This document shows positions 40,770-50,869 of a stretch of 64,000 bases of DNA, piece by piece. The DNA lies in the NCBI GenBank assembly GCA_963575745.1, contig CAUYUJ010014611.1, positions 188,501-252,500 on the forward strand, in the 5' to 3' direction. The notes under the pieces were generated by a model. It was not told where the DNA came from, did not search any database, and saw nothing but the letters and a program-made list of their open reading frames with translations. The position numbers were made by a program, and so were the translations under genes. Source of the stretch: Prorocentrum cordatum (taxonomy: Eukaryota > Sar > Dinophyceae > Prorocentrales > Prorocentraceae). The first letter of the stretch is position 1. Each line of letters begins with the position of its first letter.

Positions 40770-41973
40770 AGTTCTCGGCAGCGGCGATCCACCTCTTGGC
40801 GGCGGCTCTGATCTGGTCCTCCTCCTCTGGTGGTTCACTGCCTGTGATGTCACGGTAATATGCTTTGAGCTCCTCGATGTCGTCTGTGTCCATGGGAACT
40901 GCCGTCGTGTCTGCCGCACGCACCTCCTCGGTCGACAGCATGTCGGCTCTGGGTGGTGCAGACGGTGGCGCAGCATGCGGCTTGGCCTCGGCCTTCGTCT
41001 TAAGCTCACGCAGGGCTGCGAAGGACTTCTCGACGACATCTTTGAGGGTTTCATCAGCTCCAACTCCCGTGAGGAGCTCTCCCAACTGCTGGACCGACAA
41101 GTCGAGGGCGGGCACCATCGTGGTGAGATTGAACTGGCCTGGGACGGGGACAGGACCTTTCGTGGCGACGGCATGCCGCTGCGCTTCCAAATCCATCCTC
41201 TCCGTGGCCAGCTCACTGGCGAGCTTCTCAGCTTGGGCAAGCTGGGCAGCAATGTCGGCTTGCTGCTCCTGGAGGCTAGCGATAGTCTTCTGCTGCTTGG
41301 CCTCTTGGAGCTGAATGGCTTCAATGCGAGTCGTCCAATGCTGCACCTGGGCCGCATATGGCTTGCTGGAAACCAACTTGGACTTGATCGCATCCCTCTC
41401 CGCGATGAGGTCGCTCTTGGCCTTGATGAGGATGGCCTCCGACGGCGTGCCGAGCTGCCGTAGTGAGGCGGCGATCTCGTTGAGGCGCTTGTGCTCAGGG
41501 TCGGTGGCAGCCTCGGCCTCTGGCAACAGGGCTGCGCCACCTGTCGCCTCCTTGAGCTTGTTGTCCTGCAAGGCTTGCTTGAGGCGCAGGATCTCGGCGT
41601 CCTTGTCCCGCAGCACTTGCTGGGAGACCGCGAGCTGACCTTTGCCTGCACCCTTGGTCTGCGACAGGCTGATGCTGGGGGCCTTGGGCAGCTTGTGTCC
41701 GCCGAGCGCTGGCCCCTTCGCAGTGTGACACTGCGTGCAAGCTTGCTTGTCACCTCCATTCCACCAGCGCTCCGCCGAGCGCGGGTGAAGGCACCAGCGG
41801 CAATACCACGGGCCGGCGGCCCACGCCCTGCGCGTGCTTGGAGCAGAAGATCCATTGGCCATCACACACGTGTGAGCGCAAGGGAAGCGAGCTGGGGACG
41901 TTCGGTCCCGAGTGTGCCTGTGAGTGAGTACGTAAGCGGTGTCTCCAGCCTGGGCAGGCGCTGGGGGAGACAC
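40705..41973 (-). CDS. LINE ORF1: zinc-finger and coiled-coil RNA-binding protein
   Basis: 422 aa, presumed to bind LINE RNA and form the ribonucleoprotein with ORF2. A Cys4 module near the N terminus (WYCRWC at 56-61, ACTQC at 78-82) with aromatic and basic residues is of the type expected for nucleic-acid binding. Residues about 118-275 are rich in Ala, Leu, Glu, Lys and Gln with heptad-like spacing, which suggests a coiled coil for multimerisation. An acidic stretch (DTDDIEELKAYY, about 365) precedes a basic C terminus (AKKRRVGQ, about 400). The start at 41973 is the first ATG of this frame, 87 nt from the element's 5' end. Its 3' end overlaps the ORF2 start by 65 nt. Confidence 0.85.
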   Translation of the reverse strand: MSPPAPAQAGDTAYVLTHRHTRDRTSPARFPCAHTCVMANGSSAPSTRRAWAAGPWYCRWCLHPRSAERWWNGGDKQACTQCHTAKGPALGGHKLPKAPSISLSQTKGAGKGQLAVSQQVLRDKDAEILRLKQALQDNKLKEATGGAALLPEAEAATDPEHKRLNEIAASLRQLGTPSEAILIKAKSDLIAERDAIKSKLVSSKPYAAQVQHWTTRIEAIQLQEAKQQKTIASLQEQQADIAAQLAQAEKLASELATERMDLEAQRHAVATKGPVPVPGQFNLTTMVPALDLSVQQLGELLTGVGADETLKDVVEKSFAALRELKTKAEAKPHAAPPSAPPRADMLSTEEVRAADTTAVPMDTDDIEELKAYYRDITGSEPPEEEDQIRAAAKRWIAAAENYAKKRRVGQDSAAPGASSGSA

Positions 41974-42016
41974 GAGCGCGGTGAGGGCCGCAGGTTCCCT
42001 CTTGCCAGAAAGTCAA

Positions 42017-42038
42017 GTCCTGAGCGAAACGCTACGGA
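42017..42038 (-). promoter_or_regulatory. Degenerate spliced-leader relic, tandem with the first
   Basis: Immediately after the first leader the minus strand reads TCCGTAGCGTTTCGCTCAGG. This aligns with the spliced leader over its length with two single-base gaps and a few substitutions. It is best read as a leader inherited from an earlier retroposition round. Confidence 0.65.
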
Positions 42039-42060
42039 CTTGAGCCAAAATGGATACGGG
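42039..42060 (-). promoter_or_regulatory. Dinoflagellate spliced-leader sequence at the LINE 5' end
   Basis: Read on the minus strand this is CCCGTATCC followed by ATTTTGGCTCAAG. It matches the 22-nt dinoflagellate spliced leader except for T instead of G at the seventh base and C at the variable first base. It directly abuts the target-site duplication, so it was the 5' end of the reverse-transcribed RNA. Confidence 0.9.
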
Positions 42061-42076
42061 CCTTTGCACAGGAGGG
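42061..42076 (+). repeat. Target-site duplication of the LINE, right copy
   Basis: CCTTTGCACAGGAGGG, identical to 34807-34822. It begins directly after the last base of the spliced leader. Confidence 0.9.
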
Positions 42077-42362
42077 GGGGGAGGTAGCTTGAAGCCGCCC
42101 CCCTTGTGTCCAGACCACAAAAGGAAGGAGGGGTGGGGGTTGCTTCCGAAGCCCCCCAACCCCTTGAAAGGGAAGCCCGGGCTCACCTTCTGCTCCAGAA
42201 ACTGGAGGGAGGGGGGGATTGCTTCGAAGCCCCCCCCCCCCTTCAGCCAGGGCCCCCCTAGCTTAGAAACCCTTCAGAAAGGAGGGGGGTAGCTTCGGAA
42301 GCTCCCCCCCCTTTTCGAAGGAAGGGGGGGGGACAGCTTGAAGCTGGGTCCCCCTTTTAGTA
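42070..42362. repeat. Cluster of five G-run/C-run hairpin units
   Basis: Units of about 45-65 bp. Each has a G6-10 run, a short AGCTTCGGAAGC or AGCTTGAAGC self-complementary core, and a C6-13 run. Examples lie near 42070-42105, 42128-42175, 42208-42245, 42280-42320 and 42320-42355. Stems change on both sides so that pairing is largely kept. Confidence 0.85.
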
Positions 42363-43255
42363 TTGTTTGAGCTTTTTTACTTAAATGTTTGAGGCTAGTT
42401 TGCCTCCAAAACACACACACATTCAACACGAGTTCTCTCTCTGTCTCTCTCATCCTCCCATGCCAAGCTTCCATCGCCAATGCCACAACCTGCTCATGTA
42501 TGTGATCTACGGCGGTGCACGTGTAAGAAAGCGCATGCTGCGCTCGAAGAGATGAGGGCGGAGACGAGAATGGAGAAGAGACTGCGTGATGAAGACTTCC
42601 CTCTCCCCTGCCGCCCCATCTTCACCCGTCTCCTGTCATGTCTCCTCCCCTGTGCACTTCCCTTGGCCCTCATGCGTTCCTTCGTCCGCGAGCTCCGTTG
42701 GAAACTCCTCGGCCTCGTCGGCCTCAACCTCTCCGCGCGGCACGATCTTTACCGCAGTCTCTGACATTCTCTTCCTCCTCCGAGGCACCCCGCCCCTTCC
42801 CCGTCCCTCTCCCCCCACGTCACCCCCGTCTCCCACACCAGTCCCCTTCGTCGCCGATCCACCTTATACTCTTCCTCGCACGACTGCTGAACTTACTTAC
42901 TTCTAGTGCCGTCACCTCGCAACAAGCGTCACAAGCTCGGCTGGCAAAGAATTGCCAGTCAAGCCTCCTCTCGGCATCGCTCGGACCTCCATTTCCCGTG
43001 CACTTTTCGATGTCGTACGTTTATTTTTTCGCAAGATGACCCCAGATGCTCCTTGTTGGTCCTCGACGGGAAAAATGCACACGAATTGTCCGTCAAGCCT
43101 CCTCGACATTCTCCTCCGCCCGCCCCGCCTTCTTCCCTCATCCCCTCCTCCCCACACCCCCATAGCACATTCCCATCCCTCCTCGCTCCCGCTACTCTCT
43201 CCATCCGCTCGTCTGCTGTTCAGCTGATTGTCCGCGAATCCTCCCCTCCCCCATG
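42363..43255. other. CT-rich region, no recognised gene
   Basis: Pyrimidine-rich plus strand (CTCCTCCCC patches at 42770-42850 and 43105-43170). Overlapping plus-strand frames are Ser/Pro/Leu-rich with no motif. AGCTCGGCTGGCAAAGAATTG and GTCAAGCCTCCTC words appear twice (42930-42975 and 43090-43115). Confidence 0.4.
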
Positions 43256-43639
43256 AGAGGCACGACCCAGAGTATTGTTCCAGAAGTGGGCTTCCAAATG
43301 TGGGCCCGTACGCACTGCCCTAAAGAAGATGAGTGGGACGTCCAGGATATTGCCCAGTCAGTGGTCCTTGCTTGTCCTAGAATGAACTGCCTTGCGGTGT
43401 AGAGATTATCTAATATCCCAACGATGCACGGCCATAGGGTCCCACCCTGTGGGAACCCGCTCTAACGGGTCCCATCTCGTAGAGTGGCACCCATAAAGAT
43501 CCCACCATGTTTTCCTTTTCCAAAGAAAGCCGACGCGACCCCAATGAGGAGAAACTCCCCATTGCATGGACGCAGTACTTGGCACTGCTTGGCATTGCCT
43601 TGCAATGCCAGAGAATCTGAGAGACGAGACGATGGAACC
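43256..43639. other. No recognisable feature
   Basis: Mixed sequence. GGTCCCACCCTG and GGTCCCATCTCG words near 43440-43480 repeat loosely. No coding signal. Confidence 0.4.
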
Positions 43640-43975
43640 TGAAAGCCCTACAAAGCAACAAGACTGGGGAACCCCCGAAGGGAAGGCCCTGTAAGGAAAC
43701 AAGACCGGGGACCCCCCAGGGAAGGCCCACTTAATGGAACAAGACCGGGGAACCTCGGGGAATACCGGGGCCAACCGCGTCTGGCACCCATCGGTTCTTC
43801 GACAATAAGTGAGAGCCCCTTAGGCAAAGCCTCATTGAGGAAAAAGACGAAGCAACCCTTCGCAACGCCTTGCCTGGATACTCTGCACAACGCCGCGTAA
43901 AGAAACAAGACTGGGAGATCCTTGGGGAAGGCGCTTTCAAGGAAACAAGACTCGGGAACCTCAGGGAAGGCCATG
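43640..43975. repeat. Degenerate tandem repeat, about 40-55 bp
   Basis: AAGGAAACAAGACCGGGGA and CCTCGGGGAAGGCC words recur about six times (near 43660, 43695, 43735, 43840, 43905 and 43940). Confidence 0.75.
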
Positions 43976-44509
43976 AACGACTGGGCCTGGCACCCACCAG
44001 CCCTTCATAATCAAGTGGGGACCCCTCAGGCAAGGGGGGAGGGGGGGACCCCAGGCTCCTTGCCAAAAGGAGGGTGGCCCCCGTCCCCGGGTTCCCAGAC
44101 ATCCGCCGATATGACTTTTTTCGATCGGCGGCCTCAAAGGTCCCGACCCCTTGCCCAGGCGTGCTGTTTCGTCCCAGACCTATTCTTGACCGTCCCCGGG
44201 CCCGATATCGGGCCCCCCGGAGGCCGAACTCCAGGAAGAGCCGCCAGTTTGTTTGTAATCATATCCTCGGATCTCTGGCTTCCTTGCCGCCTGCCAATGT
44301 CGCTTTGCTGGAGGGGTGAGCGCCGGGGTGGCTCTGCCAGGGCTGGGGGGAGGAGGGCCCCCAGGCCCGTTCCCGGAGTTCTCGCCAGGGTGCGCCTCCA
44401 ATCCCCGGGCTGGTAACCGCCCGCATCCCCAGGCATCGGTGGGGCGGGCCAGGGAGTTTCAAACGGTTGTCTTCGACTGGGGCAGTTCCCGCAACGGGAA
44501 AACCTTGCA
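43976..44509. other. No recognisable gene
   Basis: GC-rich sequence with Pro/Gly/Arg-rich frames on both strands and no motif or period. Confidence 0.4.
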
Positions 44510-45765
44510 AGGAATGGTGAAGAGGGAACTTGGATGGATGGTGTATTGCAACATCGTTGATGCGTCTTGGGTTTACACTGGTCCTCCTCCTCCGCCTCCT
44601 CCTCCTCCATCTCTTTCCTTACAATTATGTTGCTCCCGTTGTACTTAAGAATCACATCCCAGAAATAATTTCGAGCAACCAGAAAAGTGTCGAAATAATG
44701 TCGAAACAGTGTCGAAACAGTGCCGGACGAGTGTCTCCCAGGGCCCGACACGTGAAAACCCTCGAGTTTGGGTACTTTGTTGGTGCTCGAAATTATTTCT
44801 GGCAGTCAAGGCTAAAGTAGGTTGGAACATCATAACCTTACACATAACTCCTCACTGTCGCGCCCGCAGACGTGTTGGTAGGGCGGGCCAGATTGGTAAC
44901 AACTCCTTTGATGGAGGGCGGGTCGTTTTCAAAATGTGGCTCCCCCCTTAGCGCCACGCTCATTCGTCACCAAAAACTGCAACATCTTCAATCGTGGAGG
45001 GCAGGCCATTTTCAAAATGTGGTTCCCGCCTTCGCGCCGCGCAAGTTCGTCTGAACAAATTAAGCAATTCCACGGTTAGAGGGCGGGCGGTTTTGAACAT
45101 GCGACTGCCGCCTCAGCGCCGCCTGCACTCATCCTGACAATTTGCAACACTCAAGGATGGCGGACGGCTCTGCTTCAAAATGCGGCTGCCGCCTCAGCGC
45201 CGCGCACATTCGTCTTAACAATTTGCAACAACTTCAAGAATTGAGAACGGGTCGTTTTCAAACTGTGACTGTCGCCTGAGCGCCACGCACATTCGTCTTA
45301 ACATTGTGTAGCAATTTCACGGATGGAAGACGGACCGTGTTCAGAATGTGGCTCTCGCCCTTCGGCCCGCGTAAATTCACCCTACAAGTTTGGAACGGCT
45401 TCACGAATGGAGGACAAGTGCCTTTCAAACTATGGCTGTTGCCTTAGCGCAGCGCACATAAGCCTTCAAACATTGCAACAACTTCAAGGATGAAGGGCGG
45501 ATCGCTTCCAACATGTGGCTGGGGCCCTAACGGTTTGCAACAATTTGGGGGGCTCGCACGGTGGACGTCCCAGGAATGGCGTTCCCGCTGGATCTAGGAT
45601 TGGCAGGGCAAACCAGTCAAATTGGTTCGCGGACTTGAAGTCCCAAGAACGGTGTTCTGGCACGAACTAGGATTATCACGACGCAAATGTCATGTTGATT
45701 CGCGGCGTTGGAATCCGAGGCATTGTGTTCCTACAAGACCTTGGAAGGAAAGCGTATTACAACAT
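44510..45765 (+). repeat. Composite satellite, copy B
   Basis: Parts: GCAACATCGTTGATGCGTC and ACTGGTCCTCC leading to a CTC tract (44577-44612); an AATAATTTCGAGCA/GTGTCGAAAC patch (44655-44810); a leader with CTCACTGTCGCGC (about 44850); about eight units of about 80 bp with GGAGGGCGGGTCGTTTTC, AAAATGTGGCTC and GCGCCGCGCACATTCG (44895-45545); then the TTGATTCGCGGCGTTGGAA-type units (45550-45740). Units are more diverged than in copy A. Confidence 0.85.
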
Positions 45766-46135
45766 CGTCGGTGCGTCTTGGGATTGCACTGGCCCTCTCC
45801 CTCCTCTATGCCTTTTCCTTGTACATTACTTCTCACTGTCGCGCGCGCCGACGTGTCGCTAGGGCGGGCAAGATGTGCAACAACTTAACGGATAGAGGGC
45901 GGGTTGTTGTCCTCCTCCTCCTGTTCCTCCTGTTCCTCCTCCTCCTGCTCTTCTTCTCATTACTATTCTTCTTCTTTTTCCTCCTCCTCCTCCTTCTCCT
46001 CCTCCTCCCCCTCCTCTTCCTCCTCCTCGTTTTCGTCGTCGTCCTCGATAATATAATCGTCATTATCCTCCTCCTCCTCCTCCTCCAACTCCTTCTCCTC
46101 CTCCACCTCCTCCTCCTCTTCCTCCGTCACCTCGG
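45766..46135. repeat. Composite satellite continuation with CTC tract
   Basis: ACAACATCGTCGGTGCGTC, TTGCACTGGCCCTC and ACTTCTCACTGTCGCGC repeat the order seen at 44510-44890. One GGATAGAGGGCGGG unit follows and then an interrupted CTC tract (45905-46135). Confidence 0.8.
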
Positions 46136-46510
46136 CTTTTCCCGACACGGCGGGCTTGGCAAGGATCGGTGCAGGTGTCCTCTGGGGGAGGGACGAGACA
46201 GGGACGGCGCTCCGACTCCTCCCCCTCGGACGTGCCCGTTCGTGGACGTTCGGCGGCGCACAGAGGGGGGTAAGGGAGAGGGGGGAAGGCTTCTTAGAAG
46301 GAGGCTGCGTCCTAGAAAGTGCGGGCCTTACCTGTAGATGGAAGGCCCGCGCCTTCGAAGAAAACCCTCCCCCTCCCCCGTACCCCTGCTCTGCGCGTGG
46401 CTGACGTTGGGGGGGGGGGCCTGCTCGATGTCGGCGACCCCCTCGGGCTCGTCCTCCTGGGCCTCCTAGGCGGTGGCGAGGCCGAAAAGGACAGCGGGCG
46501 AGAGGGGAGG

Positions 46511-46688
46511 ACAGAAACAGCATGAACATGGGCATTCGGAGCTTCACGTCGATCTCTTGGGTCGGCGCGGACCCCCTGTGCCCGGCGTGCGAACCGCGCC
46601 AGGGGCGGCGCCGGAGGCGCCGCCATGGGGGGCCATCGCCGATCGAACAGATCCGTGCGCATCTCCGGATGACGTTGACGCTTTCGCA
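46511..46688. mobile_element. Diverged second copy of the MITE-like element
   Basis: Core GGCGGCGCCGGAGGCG and the flanking GGACCCCCTG match 8058-8235 in order. The ends (ACAGAAACAGCATGAACATG on the left, GACGTTGACGCTTTCGC on the right) form an imperfect inverted repeat resembling the arms of that copy. Heavily mutated. Confidence 0.4.
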
Positions 46689-46694
46689 ATACAA

Positions 46695-47711
46695 TCAACC
46701 CTTTACAATAAGGATGCGAAGTAAGAGCGCAAGGGGTTCGGAAGGCCATGTCGACACCTTGCGAGCGGGGCGCGGCCAGCGAAAACGGCCGACGGATGGG
46801 CCGAAGGGACAAGGATGCAAGGGTAGCCTTGGAAAGTCGTTCGTCCTTACTATACGGCTTGACTCTAAGGAAACAGGCCGTTCCCAGCGCGGCCCCCCCC
46901 AGGCTCGCCCTCCTCGGCCGCCTGCAGGGGACAAGGGCCGAACGCGAGCGGGCGACAGGGGAGGACACAAGTCGCAGACGGCGGCCGCGGCCGATGCCTC
47001 CTCCACACAGCAGGTGCCGGGGCCCTGCGGGGGGACAGGGCCAGCTCCCTGGACCCCTCCTTCCTGTCTTGCACAGGCCGGGAGGCACGAGCACGTGCCT
47101 GTAGCGTCAGCGAGGGCACGGTTGCCTGAGCAAGCCGAGCCCACGTGCAGCTGACCATCAGAGAGCGACCAACATGTTTGAGGTCGGCACATCGCGGTAG
47201 CACAGGCAGAACAGGATAACGACCTGGATCCCCCAGGGGACGATGACCCAGGCGGGCGAGTGGGCCTGCTGAGGCCTACGTGAGGACGAAGGGGGCCAAG
47301 AGGGTGTCCAGGCCGATGTCGAGGAGGCGGCAAGGCACGATCCGACCTCCTCCTGCAAGGTTGGCGCAGCCAGCAAGAGGAAGAGAGAGAGCAAAGACAA
47401 TATGGTGGTGAAGCATGAGTCGAGAGCGACTGCAGGAGAGGGCCCGCGTCGGGGTGGCACTCGGCTGCCACTTCCGCCACCCACGCGGGACCCCCTCCAC
47501 TTGCCCTCGCTGATGCCAAACAGGAGCTCGGACGGCGAGGGGCAGCAAACTGTGGGTGGCGGCGGAAAAGGAAGGGGCGAAGAGCCTCCGAACTAGCCTC
47601 CGAGAGGCACCTCCATCGCCTGAATTCCTGCTCCAACGTTCTCCAGAGATCCTCCATCACCTCAGCCCCGCCTGCGATATGGACAATTAGAGAGCGAAGG
47701 CTACTGAACAA
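46695..47711 (-). other. Unassigned region with open minus-strand frames
   Basis: A 338-aa minus frame is open throughout but Ser/Pro/Arg/Cys-rich and unlike any family I know. Other minus frames hold a hydrophobic stretch (CFTTILSLLSLFLLLAAP, about 47350-47410). The plus strand is open too. I cannot say which, if any, is coding. Confidence 0.2.
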
Positions 47712-48720
47712 ATTCTGCGCGCCGGTGAGTGGATCCCATACGGCCCAATGGATCGCCGCTTAGCACCGCATGGGCCCTCGATGCCATCTCGGGCGTTCCC
47801 TGCGGATCGCACAGCTCAACGGAGCCGCGCGCCACCACCCCTGGCACACTCAACTGGCCTGGAGCAGGAACAAAGGCCGAGGGAGGAGGCGGAGGCATAA
47901 AGGCAATAGTGGGAAAAATCATCAACCACGAAGAAGCAAGGCCTCGCTCAAGAAAGCGCCTGAAATGAGGGCGCGAGAAACTCGCAGCACATCGAGGAAT
48001 AGTGTCGCAACGGAATGCCTGCTGGACCCTCCTCCGATGCACCGCTCAAATAGTCCTGCAAACAGAAAGCGACACGGTTTAAGTGCACGTCTCCAGGGGC
48101 GCAGTTGGAGCGACCCAGCGGATGAGGATCACTGGCCAGCCAGTCCATGACCTTCTTTTTTTGGGGGGGCCTCGAAGTGGACTGGACCAACCAGGACAAT
48201 GCAACCCCGTGAATCGATGACCGACTGGCTCCTTCGCGTGCCTCGACCTAATCCGCGTCTGTCGAGGCCATGGCGGGGCTGTCCCTGGCAGCGACCGCGC
48301 GCGCGGAGAGGCTGACCGTCGCTGGCGACGGTGCCAACGTGCGCGAGGGGGCAAGCGGCCACTCGCCAGGGGTCAGTCGAGCAGCCGCTGCATGTCCACG
48401 ATGATCACTGCGGCAGCGATTCGCATGCCTTGACAGCTTGAAATCCAGGCGCATATGGGCAGATACCACCATCGTAGCGCAGTGGTCAAGAGTGCCCAGC
48501 ATGCAGAAACCATCTGCTCCGCAAAAAAAGCGCCTGCCCATCGAATTCGCAACCTCTGGCGCCACTGACGGGATGGCCCGGGGCACGTCAGCCGCCGCGA
48601 CGAGGTGCGCGGGAGCTCCTGTAGCACGAATCGCTTCCAAAAGCGCCCAGGTCTGTCGCAACTGCTCATTCTCGCCAACTAACTTCTCGCCACTGTTTTC
48701 ACCCACTACTCGAAGCCCAC
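47712..48720 (-). other. Possible downstream part of the decayed LINE
   Basis: A minus frame at 48248-48706 (VGENEQLRQTWALLEAIRAT, then GADGFCMLGTLDHC) is protein-like but unassigned. It follows the LINE remnant on the same strand and could be its C-terminal region. Nothing else is recognised. Confidence 0.25.
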
Positions 48721-48772
48721 GTGGTTGATCAACTGTTCGAAGGCCATTGCACTCCGGGTCGACCCTCGAAGC

Positions 48773-49675
48773 TTAGCCAGGTGCCCAAAGACGGAGACAG
48801 CAATAACCGTATACCGATCCCTCGGATATCGCAGATACCAGCTCGGCAAGTTGATTCTGCGACCAAAAAGCCAACTCTCCATCGCCCATGGCGGCCTCGA
48901 TCCCAGCAACCTGCAGTGACTCTCCCTCCATGGCCCCCAACCATTCCCCTGCGTCACGCATCGTGCTGCGCCCCGGGAAGACACAGTAAAACGCCCGAGC
49001 GTCGCGGGGCCGCCGCCGAAATATCGGCGGCTGAGGGGGCGCCACCTCCATCTGCACCTCGGGCGACCCTGGCGGGCACCAGGGCTCACCTCGACCTCCC
49101 CAATGGTATCCACGCTCAACCTGTTGGAACGCCTGACGGCAGTTGTAGCCCTGGCGCACCAGCCGCCGCTCTCTCAAGACCTCATCGTCGAAGCCTATCC
49201 GCCTCCTCAGAAGTGGAAAATCACTTTGCTGCGACGGCCGCTGCAAACGCCGACCGTCAATGCGCCGACGGTGCTGTAGCAAATTCGAGGGATCAGCAAA
49301 CTCTGTTCCGCGCGCTCGATGGAGTGAGCCTGCCGCCGCAAGCTCCGCCGTGCCCAGCGGCTGGCGGTCAATCGCGCGCTTGAGCAACGCTGGGATAGAC
49401 TTCGTCGCCCAGCCACAAATATGCCACACATAGCGATGTCCAAGAGAGACCTGTGCCTCTCTGCCCACGTGCATCGGACTGAGCCCGTTGGCCATGACGC
49501 CGTGCGCATACGTTCTAGGTCCACCGCTAGGAATAATCGCCAAGTTCGCTTGACTCCTTCTAGGACAACCCGCGGGGTCACCCCTTGGCAAATTCCAAAT
49601 CACCTCCTCAACGACCATGCCATTCGGTTCACCCTTGTCGCGCGTAGCCAGCCGCGAGAGGTCCTGCCGCAGCAT
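48773..49675 (-). pseudogene. Probable C-terminal region of the decayed LINE ORF2
   Basis: 300-aa open frame, unrecognised by itself. Segments such as LGHRYVWHICGWATKSIPAL and AELVSAISEGSVYGYC are varied and not repeat-like. It lies immediately downstream, on the same strand, of the post-RT segment at 49691-50155, so it is probably the continuation of that ORF2. No RNase H motif was found. Confidence 0.3.
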
Positions 49676-49690
49676 CGTAGAGCATGAGCC

Positions 49691-50848
49691 TTAGATGTCA
49701 GCCACTTGGCCCCCAAGGAACCAGAGCGAGGCAGGCGCCCCGACGACGATATATCCAGAAGGCGCCAGCCGCTTCTTCCACATCAGGTGCTCGATGCGAA
49801 CGCACCGCGCCGCGCGCAACACCTCATAATCCAAGAACTTCTGCCCCGACGCACCATGGTGAATCTTGCCATGGGCCGCCCGATGAGAGAGCAGCCGCGG
49901 GCCATCAAGCTGGCGCAGAAGAGATGATGGCGCAGCCCCCCAAACCTCCACGGCGTAAAGCAGATGCCCGCCATTGCATGTGCCAAGTTGGTCTTGGCAG
50001 GCGTAATCATACGTCCAAAGTTGCGCATTCGCCGAATATGAGCTGCCGCGCGCCGCTAATTTCTGGATGGGCGCTGCCGCCTGCGGCCTCCAGGAACCGC
50101 CGATGTCTGGAACCGCCCCAAAGTAATTCGATGCCCGAGCCACGTGTGCCTGCATGCCTCATATAGCTGACTTTATGGCCAGATCTGGATCCGAGATGCG
50201 CCGACGAAGTCCAGGGCCGTGATCGGGGCCAAAGATGCTAAACAAGCTGGACTTGGAGCGCCCGCAAGCGACCGTGAAGCCGTGAACTGGCACTAGCGTA
50301 ATAAACCTCATCCACTGTTCCGCTTGCCAAAAATACCGAGCCCATGAGCGCAATGGGGGCCTGCAAGAACATCGCGTCGTCCCCGAAAGACATGCCATGC
50401 AAAGGATCAGCCGGCGTGCCCTCTGAGAACACCGACGCATAGGCCTCGGGGGCCAGTGGGAGGCATGCACCAAGTCGACGCAACGCAAGGTCCACCGCGC
50501 GAAGAGGTCGGCAGAAGGCCGCGTTGAAGATGGCGTTGGCCAAGAGCCCCCAGACGGAGAGCCTCTCCGAGACCTCGCTACCGTTGACTGCGCGCCCCAA
50601 CCGGCAGCGCGAGCAAATTGCGCGAAGCCCCCGCGCAATCCAGCGCCGCTGGCTGGCGCAAGATAACGGGGAGCAGCGGCGCCATGCTGATCGGCAGCTC
50701 GCGGTGGCACTACGCGCGGGCGATGTGCCCACCGCAGTCTTCGCCCAGTGGCAACACAAGACTGCGCACTACCGAGTACAAGGCTGAGGCAGAATCCACG
50801 CACATGGCAAGGCACTGCGCCACGGCCCTGTTTCTTCGCCGCCCTCAA
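49691..50848 (-). pseudogene. Decayed LINE reverse transcriptase (3' half) and post-RT region
   Basis: Minus-strand remnant. The frame 50238-50759 carries GTPADPLHGMSF and then GDDAMFL (about 50372-50393), which corresponds to RT motif B followed by motif C. TVDEVYYASASSRLHG after it fits the thumb region. The frame 49691-50155 carries NGGHLLYAVEVWGAAP (about 49930-49985) and KFLDYEVLRAARC, typical of the segment after RT in LINEs of this kind. At least one frame change separates the two. Motif A was not found with confidence. Confidence 0.6.
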
Positions 50849-50869
50849 AAAGGACGGCCCTTCCCTGGT

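Larger units (their letters stand above)
34823..42060 (-). mobile_element. Full-length LINE retrotransposon with spliced-leader 5' end
   Basis: 7,238-bp non-LTR retrotransposon read on the minus strand. Ends are set by a perfect 16-bp target-site duplication. The 5' end (42060) is a dinoflagellate spliced-leader match. An 87-nt 5' UTR leads to ORF1 (422 aa), which overlaps ORF2 (1,932 aa). A 3' UTR of about 148 nt ends in GCTCGCTCGCT, with no poly(A). Both ORFs are free of stops, the catalytic motifs are present and the duplication is perfect, so the insertion is probably recent and perhaps competent. The target was the junction between two G/C hairpin units, one of which remains on the left side. 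Confidence 0.93.

Noticed and set aside
40770-41855. First 362 codons of the frame that contains LINE ORF2
   Set aside because: This stretch lies wholly over ORF1 in another frame and is Ser/Arg/Pro-rich, as expected for a shadow. ORF2 most likely starts at 40769.
47276-47548. HHHIVFALSLPL segment recalling TLC-domain membrane proteins
   Set aside because: Only a short local resemblance in a GC-rich region where several frames are open, with no second supporting motif.
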